This document shows positions 54,096-64,000 of a stretch of 64,000 bases of DNA, in pieces. Position 1 is the stretch's first letter. Each line of letters begins with the position of its first letter. Under the pieces are notes generated by a model. The model did no database searches. It was not told the origin of the DNA and saw nothing but the letters and a program-made list of their open reading frames with translations. A program made the translations under genes and the position numbers. This DNA is from Dermatemys mawii (lineage: Eukaryota; Chordata; Testudines; Dermatemydidae): positions 1,342,227 to 1,406,226 of the forward strand of contig ML677387.1 of assembly GCA_007922305.1 (NCBI GenBank). Direction: 5' to 3'.

Positions 54096-57000
54096 CATTC
54101 TTAGCTGCCAAAGCAATGGGCAGACTTTTGGGATCTCCTAAGAGCTGGATGGACCATCACCACTGCAGAGGGCCAAGGGCCAGGCAGCGATGGTGCAGAG
54201 GGCAGGCAGTCTGACGAACTACAGGGCTTCATCGGGTTCTCCCCTGAGGGTCTGGGTGTCTATGGGCCAGACTCCAATAATGGGTGTAAAGAGGTGCAAC
54301 ACTACTGACTTCATTTCAGGGCATCCTGCTCCTGCACCCTACAAGGACAGGGCACCAACTCACCCCGGAGAGCACGCGGCCTGAAAGGGAAAACCCCAAT
54401 GCTGAGCATTAATGAGGGATTATTGCATTAGCAGCACAGTGTTCCTAGCACATGCGCTCTGCTAGGCTGGGCTGTCACTTGCTGAATTAGATACAGAGAT
54501 ATTAGTCATGGGACAATGCTGTCAGCACCACTGTCCCTGTGATGCCAGGAGTCTACCTCTGCAGCTGGGAGCCTGCCTGAAGGGTTGTATGCATCTCTGC
54601 AGGGGTTCTTGCTAGTGGGGAATTAGTGCTGTCCCTGAAAAACCCCACCACGGGCACCAATGGGAGTGGTGAGGTGTATGGGGCAGGCACCCACGTGTGA
54701 GAAACTGGCCCTAGGCTACCCCACTCATTTCACTGCAGCTGACAGCTTGCCAGCAGATGGCAATAATTTCCAGCGCAAGTCAGCAACAGCTGGATTTGAA
54801 CTTGTGGGGACATATTAAATGCTCTGGCTCCCAGTCCAGGCCCCCTTGCCCTGTCTGAATGATCTTTCATGTGTCTAGAGTTCCCCCCACCCCACCGAGC
54901 ACGAAGCAATGAGCAAAGTCACCTGGACACGTCCAATGCACATTTCCAACAGCAAGAGCTGTTCTAGTCACTGATGAAAACTGCTACAAAACTTAGCAAT
55001 GTTTCACCTGGCAAGATGCAAAAATTCCCAGAACCAACTGCTAAAGCTAGGAAAACCCCCACGATTAGCCAGAAAAGCCCCAGTGTTATTAAGCAAACCA
55101 CAAAGAGTAAACAGAACCTGTTCTTTTTAATCCTGACCTTCTCAGCCCGTCCTGTCTCCCACCCAGCTGCCAGCAGTGCTGCTTGTACCGGAGGTGTCAG
55201 CACGACAGATAGGAGAATTGCTAAATAATTCATCAAGAGAGTCCAAACAAAAGCAAATGGAAAGGACAAGTCAACAAAGCAAAGACGCAGGCTGAGTCAA
55301 ATAAGCCAGAGAGCAGGACTCAGTATCCATTTTGCAGAGAAGGCTCCACTGGCAAACGCCAGTGGCCGGCTGGAAAGATCCCACACTGAGTTGCATTTGC
55401 AATAACACATCTGCTGTTTTTCCCCTCCAGCCTTCCAGTTTCTCTTGTGACATCACTTTCCTTTATCACCCTCCTCCTTGTTTGTGTTTTGGACTCGAGT
55501 GAGAGACCAGACTCCTAGGGAAAGAAAACCAGGATCCAGGTTGCAATCCACAGTGTGTTCCCATTCAAACACACACCCCTCAGCAGGGCTCCTCATGCCT
55601 GCATTGGAGAGGCTACCTCGATCCTAAGAAGGAAAATGCCCCCTGGAACTGCAGTCAATGGGCATCTATTGTTTTCAATGGACTCTGGATCAGGTTCCTA
55701 ATCTGTGCTGAAGCTCCCGGGAAGGGTGTCATGCCCACCCGCTGGAGCGGTTTGTTTTCTGAGCGCGACTCCTAACCATTGTGCTAGATGGAGACTGGGC
55801 CGCCCTTCTGCGTAGCTCATCCAGCCATCATCAGCCAGTAGCCACGTTTGGTCAGTAACCACCTGAACTAGATGGAGATTGGGGACCTGACCTGCAAGGC
55901 TCCCTGCTGACATCATCCATCCCCTGCCCCACACCCTGACGACAATGAGTTACAGCCCTTCCAGGACCAGCTCCAGCTTTCGAAGCCAGTCTCAGGAAAG
56001 TGCTGCAGGTCACCGAGAGAGGCAGGTGGCTGTTTCCAGAAGGGCTGCGGTCATGCCAACGCGCTGGCAGTGATGACGCTCAGTGCCACCGGCCAGTGCT
56101 TTACGAGACTCCTCTGACCCGCTCTCCTGGCCAGCAGAAGCCACGCTAAGCAGGAGAGCTCTTCCTCCTGCTGCTGACATCCTGGGCAGTCACATTTCTT
56201 CTGCTACCGGGCTTCTCCTGTCCCATGTTTCACCTTCTGCCCCAGCTCTCTCGGCCTTCCACAGACAGACTGTCACTGCTGGAATAGCTCAGTCACCTCC
56301 GGGCTTGCTGTGAACCTCGCGGGTGCACAAGGCCAGGGGAAGGGGGCTGAAGGCCTTCGCCATCAGAGAGCAAGTGGCTTCCCCTCCCATCTGCAAGGTG
56401 CTTGCTAGCAAGTTATTCTAGAGTGCCTGGTGCCAGAAGGCACCACTTCCTCTGGCTGACTAGCTCAGACAGATGCGCTGTCCTCCTCAGGGGAGTCCGG
56501 CCTCAGAGAGCCCTCGCTCTGTTAGACACTAGTGCAGGCTGTTAGGGATTCCTGTCCACCTGGGACAGCTACAGCCTAGGTGGTCCTGCCCCTTGCCTTT
56601 CTTCAGGTTCATTTACTCTGTTGTGGATTAGATAGGAGGCTGGTTGGGCACACAAGCCTCTGCCCCAGGGCCTCATCTCCGCAGAAGGGAATACAGCCTA
56701 GCTAATCCCTCTCCTTTCCTCCTCCAGGCCCTAAAATGAGGTGTGGCCAAGACCCTATGGAGAAAATGTCCAATGAGGCACCAATGCCTCTTGCTAGTGA
56801 CAGGAGAGGATAGAGCTGGGCTGGGGGGAGGTTTGCAGAAGCAAACCAAAGAGGAAGAGGCTCTGAAGGTATGCTGCCCAGTAAACATGGTGTTTCAGTT
56901 ATTTATTGACCACAGCTTCACCCCCTGCCTCCAGCGTCTCCCCCATCCCCAATTTTTCAGCTCATAAACCTCACTGCCCAAGCAACTAACCTAACTCCTC

Positions 57001-57947
57001 AGCAGCCAGACAGCTGCAGATACGCTACAGACACCTACACTTCCAGGGAGAGCACTTCACCGGATTCTCTGGCCTAGTGGTTTCCAAACAGCAGCCTGTG
57101 TTTGCGAGAGGCCTGGAACAGATGGTAGGTCACAGGGAATCAGCCAGGCCAGGCCACATGGGCTGGGTTTTCTCAGAACACGCAGGGTGACGAACAGCTG
57201 GTTATCTCTGCAGTGTTTGCTTACCGGCAATTTGTTCCGTGCTGGGAAAAATGTAGAAAGGAGCAGCTGATGGTTACTGCTCTGTGCCCACTACAGCAAG
57301 TATCTGATTCCAGACCCTGCTGTTAGAAACTCAGCCATCCCAGGCTTGAAGCTAGCTTCTGCCAATCCACAGCTCATGCCAGTTTTCAATACCCGCTGGT
57401 TGGGCTGGCTGTACACTAGGCTGCCTGTGCCTCCTCTGTCACACTGTCACCATTAATGGCTCTTGGTTTCTATAGTGCCCTCTCCCACCGTCTGCACAGG
57501 CCAGTGAATATAATTCTGCAGGTGACTCATCTCTGCACCCGAATGAACTTGACTCTGGTCATGACACGAGGGACTTGGCAAGCAGGTCCTTGATGCTCTC
57601 ACGTCAGGTTAAATCGGTCTTAGACCACAAATTAAATGTGTCTGGTGAGTTCATCTTAAATTATAGTGCAGAATAGTCCGTATAATTAGGTGCCTCGTTC
57701 TGAAAGCATCTCCTCAAGTCTTACACCACACAGGTCTTCTGTCTCTTTGGCAAGAGCCAAGCTGTGTGTGTCCTTCCCCTAGACGCCCTGCCCACGAAGC
57801 CACTCGGAGAAGTTATCCTAAGCCCCAGTGCATCGGCAGATAGTAGAGACCTGCGCTGGAGATGAATGCAATAGCTTAGCAGAAGAGCATCCAACTGCAG
57901 AATCTGCATCACCAGTGCTCTGAGGCTATTGCCCTGCGCCATGTGTC
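54096..57947. other. Unassigned sequence; weak MIR-like piece at 54.75-54.84 kb
   Basis: AAGTCAGCAACAGCTGGATT and TCTGGCTCCCAGTCCAGG near 54,778-54,840 could be a minus-strand MIR. A 101-codon minus frame at 54,964-55,269 is hydrophobic but unrecognised. No other gene or repeat is supported across this low-repeat stretch. Confidence 0.4.
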
Positions 57948-57950
57948 TTG

Positions 57951-58244
57951 GGGCTTGGCTACCCCAGCATTTTATAGCCCTCTAACTTGCTGGCTCAGGG
58001 GGGTGCAAAATCACCCCCCGTGTGCAGCTAATCTGAGCGTTCTAAAGCGCTAGTGTGGCCAGGCTCCGAGTGCTGGGAGTCAGGCTCCCAGTGCTCAGAG
58101 CTAATCCCCTCGTGGAGGTGGATTACTGGGAGCGTGGGGAGAGCTCTCTCCCAGCACTCGCGTGCGACCACACTTGCACTTCAAAGCGCTGCCGTGGGAG
58201 CATTCCCGCAACAGCACTTGGAAATTTCAAGCGTAGCCGAGCCC
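57951..58244. mobile_element. PIF/Harbinger-like MITE, 294 bp, TTG duplication
   Basis: The ends GGGCTTGGCTAC and (inverse) GGGCTCGGCTAC differ at one position and are flanked by TTG on both sides (57,948-57,950; 58,245-58,247). The inside has AAAGCGCTAGTGTGGCC and TTCAAAGCGCTGCCGTGG, related to the AGCGCT motif of the 26.7-kb element, plus a GGGGGGTGCAAAATCACCCCC hairpin at 57,999-58,019 (stem of seven, shown in part). The two frames across it (80 and 87 codons) are repeat sequence. Confidence 0.7.
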
Positions 58245-58339
58245 TTGGCTTTCTCCAGCGCAGTGCGGACGCGAAACGCCCCTGCTGGTGTAAATGAGAG
58301 TAGAAGGCCGATTTAGTACCATTTTACAGCCACTTTGCA

Positions 58340-58530
58340 TTGTAGAAGCATAGCAACAGCAAGACTGGAGCAGAGCTGTGGCCCACCTAGCGTGAGGTCC
58401 TCGCTGCACGGCTGGCCAGCAGCAGCTGCTTCAGAGGAAGGTGCAAGAACCTGCCCATTAGGCAGAAGAGGGAGTCGGGACAACCAGCCCTGCACATTAA
58501 AGTTCCTCCTAATCCCTTGTGGTCCGACTG
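58340..58530 (-). mobile_element. CR1 LINE 3'-end fragment (diverged)
   Basis: AGCAGCTGCTTCAGAGGAAG, GTGCAAGAACCTGCCCATTA and AAGTTCCTCCTAATCCCTTG are the complement of a CR1 3' region, similar to the 9.74-kb copy. The start is diverged. Confidence 0.5.
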
Positions 58531-58557
58531 TCTAAAAGTCTATGAGACTAAAAAAAT

Positions 58558-58615
58558 GAGAGAGAGAGAGAGACACACACACACACAGAGACACACAGAG
58601 AGAGAGAGGGAGAGG
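58558..58615. repeat. (GA)n/(CA)n compound microsatellite
   Basis: GA, CA and GA blocks alternate over about 58 bases. Confidence 0.95.
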
Positions 58616-60914
58616 TCCCAGGTTGCTGACCTGACCCAGTCTGAGCTCAGTCTGACTTATCAGCTCTGTCCAGCTACCTAATGCAATTCTTGCCTGAGTT
58701 GAGTTTCCTGCTGCTTCTGTTACCTGATTGGGAGGAGCCCAACTTTGGCTTCTGATCACAGCATTTTCCAAACCTGAATGGAAACTCCTCCCCTGAGCAC
58801 TACCGGGAGGGTGCCTGGGAAAGTTTGGGGATACCTGCCGTGGGGGCTTGGGTCGGCACAGTTGGTTTGGCCATGCTGGGATGCCCACCTGTTCAGCTCA
58901 GGACAGGTATATTTATTGCTGTGAAGAGCGTTCGCGGATCCCCTCGCCCGTCCTTCCCAGCTCAGCAGGGATTTGGGCCTATCCAGCGCTGTCCCTCTGA
59001 GTGCTGCAGAGATTAGCTTGGCAATAACTGAGCACTTTGCAGTCACATCAGGCATGGATCTGGCCCTTTGTTTCCTGCTCCTGTAACCGTGAAGCTGTAA
59101 AGCCAGGTGGGAGCTTCCCAGGTGCCCTAGGACAATGACAGGATCTGCAGCACTAGGGACTCCATGGAGAGCTTGGGACTTGCTTTGGAGAGGTGCACGC
59201 TAACGCCCTCCTTTCTGCTGCTTGAGGGCAAAGGCAAAGCACACCTATGTCAACAACTTTCTCTTTAAGGCAGCAGGCTGGAGCCTTGTACCCCCGTATC
59301 CTAGCCAAGAGGGGCAAGGCTCTAGGGTAGCAGGTTAGCCCATCTGGGGAAAGTGAAATCAGCAGCTGGTGATCTAGCAGGAGGAAATTTAAGAAGCTTT
59401 AAAGTTATCTTCATCTATCAATCATCCCCCGCCTCTGCCTGCAATCTCCAGAGCTGGGCCTTGTCTCCATGGCTGCAGGCAGCGGCGTCCATCTCAGAGC
59501 ACTGGTCCCAGCGAGACCCTCTCTGAAATGTCAGTGACCTTCCATAGATCCCGCTATTGGATCTCCTGAGAAATCCATGCCCAGCCTGGAGCTCAGAAGA
59601 GCAGAGCTCCAGGAGAAGCAGGTATCCTCAGGGCCTGCTTTCAGCCACAGCCACTGCTTATGAAAGGGCCTGGAGATCAACACCACCATCCTGGGTGGGG
59701 ATGGAGTGAGAGCACCATGGCCCTGCCCCTCATGCCCAGCAGTCTGGCTTCACGACCCGCTTGTGAGGTTCTTGTCTTGGGATTTGGCAGAGGGACCAGA
59801 TCCCTGAGGGCTGTCGCTTTGGTCTTACAGCTGCTCTCGTTTTTCTTGGCCTTCCTGTGGGGAGAAGGATGTCTCTGGGTTTTGATGTGCTGGGGTCCAC
59901 AAGTGGCAAATGGATCCTGGAGAGCAGCTCGGGTCCCTGTGAGCGCCATGGCAATGGTGAGCATGAACGGGATTCCCGGGGACTGGAGAAGGCAGAGCAG
60001 GCTGGTCATTGCTATGGCGAGCAAGGAAGAGACAGGGACTGATGGAGAAGGTGGAGCCGAGTGCTCATGTTACCGAGTTTCAGAGAGAGGTGGCAGGGAG
60101 TGATGGCACCATGAGATGGGCAGGGGCTAACCCAAGCCCTGCCCTCTGTATCGAGAGATACTGTGCTAGCATGGCAGGGGGCAGGTTAGGATCAGTTGGG
60201 GAAGGAGTTTCAGCATGGCTGGGACAATAAATCAGGTTCATTGCTGTGGGAGGAGAGGGGCAGGTTCCTGGCCAGGGGAACAGCCACATCCCTGAGGGAG
60301 GGCCCTGCTACTGTCGGAGAGCTGCCACGGCTCCTTGTACAGAGGGGACGTGACCGGGTGTCACACTGCAGCCGCTCTGACGGGACAGGAGAAACAAGCC
60401 CCCTGCCCTCCAGAAAACAAACAGTGCCGGACTCTGGCTCTCAGCCGCAAAGAGCCGCCATTGTTCCCGAATTGCACTCCACACACAGGGCTCCTTTCTT
60501 TGAGGCTCCAGACGTAGTGGAGAATTGCCAGTTCCCCCTCCATGAATCACAGGCCCACTTTACTTCTGAGAGCCTGACGCAGGCTCCCTAGACTCACTGG
60601 GCTGGCCTGGGGGGTTATTGTAGCCAACAGAGCTGCCTGTGGCCACTTCAGAGTCATCATTCCTTTCAGTGCAACTGTTTGTTCAAAGCCACGGTCACCA
60701 AAAGATAATTGTTTGCTGTGCTGAGGGGATAACGGCCCAGCTCAGAGATTCAGGCAGCACCAGCTGTGTGCAGAAGGGACAAGCCACAAGCAAAGCAAGA
60801 GAGACCCTTCCCTTCCCGCTGCCCATGGCCTGGTGGAACCTCCAGGTTTTGTCCACTCCCACAGGTCGCGCACAGACTGATCTGCCAGCTTTTATTGGGC
60901 TCCAAACAGCCAAC
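58616..60914. other. Unassigned sequence, no gene seen
   Basis: GC-rich frames at 59,660-60,103 (147 codons) and 60,196-60,591 (131 codons) are overlapped on the opposite strand and show no domain. No clear repeat is seen. Confidence 0.4.
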
Positions 60915-61165
60915 ATCGAGAGCAGCTCAGAAAAAGATGATTTTCATCGAAAAAGTTTCCCAGAAAACCATGTTGGGTTTTTACTGAAGATGCCAAAATG
61001 ATTTTTCCCCCAATGAACCAAAAGAATTTTTTCACAAAAATCCCCAGTGTTCAGGAAAACCAAACTTTTTTTTTTGCAAAAAAGTAAGTCATTTTTGACA
61101 AAACACCATTTTTTCCACAAATAAATAAATAGCTAAACAAAACCTAGTACAGCTCTAGGTTCCAG
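60915..61165. repeat. AT-rich TTTTC/GAAAA-type dispersed repeat
   Basis: GATTTTCATCGAAAAAGTTT, AGAATTTTTTCACAAAAATC and CATTTTTGACAAAACACC lead to GTACAGCTCTAGGT. It is the clearest of the four copies of this composition, with the AGCTCTA end shared with 0.9 kb. Confidence 0.45.
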
Positions 61166-61382
61166 GCACGCAGCTCCACCATTCAGTACTCTGGGACTGC
61201 GTATTTTTCTCAGAACTACACCTACCCACCCTTCTCTGCCCCAGACAGATGTTAAAGGAATTGTTGGCTGCATAAACAACTTAAGACTTATCTCCCTGGT
61301 AAGGAGACACCACCTAAACCAATGGAAGAACTTCTCCTTTGGGCATAAGACTCCATCTCCCTGAGATGCCCTCCTGTCCACA

Positions 61383-61498
61383 GAGCGCTGTCTACACCAG
61401 GGGCGAGGTTGGGATAACTTCATCGCTCAGGGGTGTGCATTTACACCCCTGAGCAACATAGTTATACTGACATAAGTGTGTAGTGTAGATAAGGCTAT
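61383..61498. repeat. Hairpin MITE (CTACACC ends)
   Basis: A near-complete palindrome. CTACACCAGGGGCGAGGTT and TAACTTCATCGCTCAGGGG on the left are mirrored by CCCCTGAGCAACATAGTTA and ATAAGTGTGTAGTGTAG on the right, around GTGTGCATTTACAC. It matches a common turtle TCTACAC-type MITE (recalled). No frame of interest lies in it. Confidence 0.75.
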
Positions 61499-62364
61499 AG
61501 GCTGTATTTACATGTTGAGGAGACATTAGCTCCAGTGTCCCAAACCAAATCCCCATTCAGGTAATGGCACCCTGCCTCCCCAACTTCTCCACGTGCTCCC
61601 AGTTGGGATCCACATGCATCTTCACTCCCTGCCTGAGTTGCTGTGTGCAGTACTGATGGGCCAGGGGGCTGTGTGTGGGATGTATGTCACGTGCACACAC
61701 AGGGGCAGGGAAAGTGATCTCTGTAGACTGGTATTAGTTTCCAATCTTAGGGAGCATTATGAGGCACAATTAATTCCTGCTTGTCAAGTCCTTTGGTATC
61801 TCTGGATGAATGGGCTGGGTGACCCTCTAACTCCATCAGCATATCCCCCAGTGCACCCCGCAGGTCCCCTCATCCATTCTTCTTTCAGCTCAAATACCAC
61901 CCCACCCAAGGCTCTCTCCTCAGCCACCCCCCAGTCCAACCAACAGTCCATAAGGAATAACATGAAATGGTCTCACCTGGTCCTGCCACAGACTTTGCTT
62001 GTGTGCCCCTGAAGAGAGGGGACCCCCAGGTCTGTCACTCCTTGGGGTCTGCCTAGCTAATGACACCATTAAACACTCCTTGCCAGCCGAGTCCCTTACT
62101 CCAGACACTTCCAACTCCCTGCTTCCAAGGAGAGCTGGCTAGGCTTCCCCTCCCTGACAGCCCTGCTTGTGTTATATCACCAGCTCCACCTGCGCCCCAG
62201 CTGAGAGCCACAACTCATCAATTAGCCACAGGTGCACCCCTACTCAAGCTAAGATGGCTGCCCTTAAGCATCACACCCCAGTCCTGCTCCACTCCTGAAG
62301 GGACCATGTACCCTGGGATGGGGTGCAAAGGAGGACTGTTTCATTGATGCCCTGTTGTATGCGT
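61499..62364. other. Unassigned sequence, no gene seen
   Basis: A 139-codon frame at 61,593-62,012 shows no domain. No clear repeat is seen. Confidence 0.4.
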
Positions 62365-62575
62365 GTGTAACACTGACACTCCCCAGTTGTCAGCAAAGGG
62401 GATCGAACTGGGGATCTCTGTAGCTTACTGCACGAGCCTGTACTGCGTGAGCTAAAAGCCACCTGGCTGTGATCTATGGCTGTAGCAGACTCATTCATCT
62501 CTAAGTGGTGTCGGTGCCACTTGAGGGGACAGAACCGCACACCCTGGAGGTGTGTGAGTTACAGATGCCAGTCTC
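62365..62575 (-). repeat. tRNA-like SINE, copy 1
   Basis: On the minus strand a B-box-like CCAGTTCGATCCCC (inverse of GGGGATCGAACTGG at 62,399-62,412) is preceded by an A-box-like TAGCTCACGCAGTACAGG. The rest reads GCAGACTCATTCATCTC, GGTGCCACTTGAGGGGACAG and GGAGGTGTGTGAGTTACA on the plus strand. The tRNA-like part lies at the 3' end of the minus-strand unit. It aligns with the copy at 62.99 kb. Confidence 0.65.
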
Positions 62576-62989
62576 CCCCCTCCAATGCTGCGACCTCATT
62601 TGTGCTTCAGTTTTGGGGAGGGGCAGTTAAAGACCCCTGGTCATTCCCTCCAGTGACTACAATGTGAAACATGCAGGCTACCAGTCCTCTGCTGCTCCTC
62701 TTCTTGCCACTGCCACTAGTGACTCCCCCCACCCCAAGCCCCCCATGACCCAGGGCAGCACTGACTAAAGGAGAGGCTGGGGCTGAATGGGACACAGGAA
62801 CCTCAGGTCTCTGCCGGCAGGGCTGTGTCCCCAGCAAAACACACAACGGTAGAGATGGGGCTGGCGGCACCACTCTTGGGTGAGGGGCCAGTCTGGAACT
62901 TCACCCCCGGTGGGCAGGGGACTAGATACAGTCAAGCTCCGTTTTAATGCCCTTCTCTTTGGTTACTGCTCATTTCACAACCTGCTGGG
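62576..62989. other. Unassigned sequence, no gene seen
   Basis: No gene or repeat is recognised between the two SINE copies. Confidence 0.45.
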
Positions 62990-63184
62990 TGCATAACAGT
63001 GACAGACCCTGGTCTTTGGCATGCAGAATCAAACCTGGAGCCTCTGGAGCTTAGTGCATGAGCTAAATTCCAGCTGGCTGTTCGCTAAGGCTGTAGAGCA
63101 GACTCATTAATCTCTCTGTCGCTACATGGTCTCGGTGCCACTAGATGGGACAGAACACCACACTCAGGAGGTGGGAGGGTCACA
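62990..63184 (-). repeat. tRNA-like SINE, copy 2
   Basis: It shares GAGCTTAGTGCATGAGCTAA, CCAGCTGGCTGT, GCAGACTCATTAATCTC, GGTGCCACTAGATGGGACAG and a CAGGAGGTGGGAGGGTCACA end with copy 1. About 16 bases are missing between the A- and B-box positions relative to copy 1, and the B-box is altered (GAATCAAACCTGG on the plus strand). Confidence 0.65.
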
Positions 63185-63756
63185 ATGGCATGGCTGTGCC
63201 CCCTCTGGCCTTCCCAGAGTGCTCTGGGCTCCCGGAGCAGCCTCCCCACCATGTGCTATTCCCGGTCTAATTGCTAGTTCCCAAAGTCAGCAAACCACAG
63301 GAGCTGGAGCCAGGTAATAGCTTTGCTCCCTGTGAATGTCATTTGTAATCACATTAAAGCCAGGCAGGATGCTTGATAAATCTCCGGGAGATGAGATGGC
63401 GTTTGTGTGTGTGTGGTTTGTTTCTTGATGCAGAAGCCAGAGCCCATGCCCTGCTGAACTGACCCACCAGCATGAACCCGGGGACCTGCTCCGGCAGGAG
63501 CTGCCAGCCGGAAAATTGCAGTTCTTTTAAATTGCACAGTGTAATTAGGCTGCGATCTCTGCTCCGCTTGCTGCGTTCTGTAGCTGTACTGTGCGGAGAA
63601 GGGGGAGTCCCCTTCTCACCCAGCCCTTGATGCACAGTTAACCGACTTGCAGAGCGACTTCCTCTGGGGCTTAACCCATTTCTTAGGGCACAGACAGGGA
63701 AAACCAGCAGGTTTTCCAGAAGTGCCAGCACCTCGCAGCTCTCACGGCATCCCCCA
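63185..63756. other. Unassigned sequence, short (GT)n run
   Basis: A GT run of about six units lies near 63,402-63,415. No gene or other repeat is seen. Confidence 0.45.
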
Positions 63757-63828
63757 GGGCTGGATTTTCAACAGAGCTCAGCAACCCGCGTGTACCCGGT
63801 GTGCTGAGTCCTCTGAAAATCTTGGCTT
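63757..63828. repeat. Hairpin MITE (GGCTGGATTTTC ends)
   Basis: GGGCTGGATTTTCAACAGAG and the right end CTCTGAAAATCTTGGCT are inverted repeats, with CTCAGCA/TGCTGAG continuing the stem inside. It belongs to the GATTTTC-ended hairpins of this window. Confidence 0.6.
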
Positions 63829-64000
63829 AGTGCCTCTAGGACGGGGCGGCCATCCTGAGCTTGGGGAGGAGCCAGAATTTACCACTGTACATTGCCAAAG
63901 AGCCACAGTAACACGTCAGCAGCCTCCTCCCCCTACACCCACTCCCAGCCCCTCCCACCCCCTGGCCCGATCAACACCTCTCCCTTCCTCCCCATCAGCT

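Noticed and set aside
59660..60103. 147-codon plus frame
   Set aside because: No domain is seen, and frames of similar length overlap it on the other strand, so chance in GC-rich DNA is likely.
62399..62460. Possible functional tRNA gene on the minus strand
   Set aside because: A- and B-box-like words are present, but no cloverleaf with acceptor and anticodon arms could be formed by eye, and a second diverged copy nearby shows it is a SINE.

Overview
The window is vertebrate nuclear DNA, and its repeats point to a turtle (Testudines) or a close archosauromorph relative. It holds many CR1 LINE fragments, turtle-type Penelope-like retroelements (PLEs) with hammerhead-ribozyme cores in their tails, hAT transposons and short hAT derivatives, PIF/Harbinger-like MITEs with 3-bp target duplications, MIR-type SINEs and a tRNA-like SINE. 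I found no host protein-coding exon, rRNA, functional tRNA, CRISPR array or bacterial signature that I can support. The window reads as intergenic or deep intronic sequence. Family names come from recognised protein motifs and remembered repeat structure; no database search was run.

Layout. 0-12 kb: hAT right ends, a CR1 3' region (1.69-2.26 kb), and a composite at 5.80-8.07 kb on the minus strand in which a different LINE (RT remnant plus C-terminal C2H2 finger) lies between a CR1 reverse-transcriptase piece and a CR1 ORF1 still open for 233 codons. A further CR1 lies at 10.47-11.47 kb, followed by a Harbinger-like MITE. 13.8-19.1 kb: a MITE with a TGA duplication, then a PLE RT domain split by a head-to-head PLE-tail insertion flanked by a 13-bp duplication, two CR1 3' ends, and a 156-bp hAT derivative with a perfect 8-bp duplication. 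23-27.4 kb: a decayed hAT carrying transposase pieces, and a 676-bp Harbinger-like element with seven AGCGCT motifs in its ends. 29-38 kb: CR1 and MIR fragments, another short hAT, and a PLE with its GIY-YIG endonuclease and a hammerhead tail (37.8-38.7 kb). 40-43 kb: a second PLE tail, then a 1.5-kb hAT with a 244-codon transposase piece that is itself interrupted by a third PLE tail. 43-64 kb is less repeat-dense, with scattered CR1, MIR, PLE-tail and MITE copies, simple repeats and two diverged copies of a tRNA-like SINE.

The genes do not act together as a host pathway. The coding sequence is transposon-derived and mostly broken. The more interesting points are the hammerhead cores, which differ in how they have decayed; the nested insertions, which give a relative order of activity; the AGCGCT-rich MITE ends; and a few repeat-free AT-balanced stretches with clustered transcription-factor-like motifs that could be conserved regulatory DNA.
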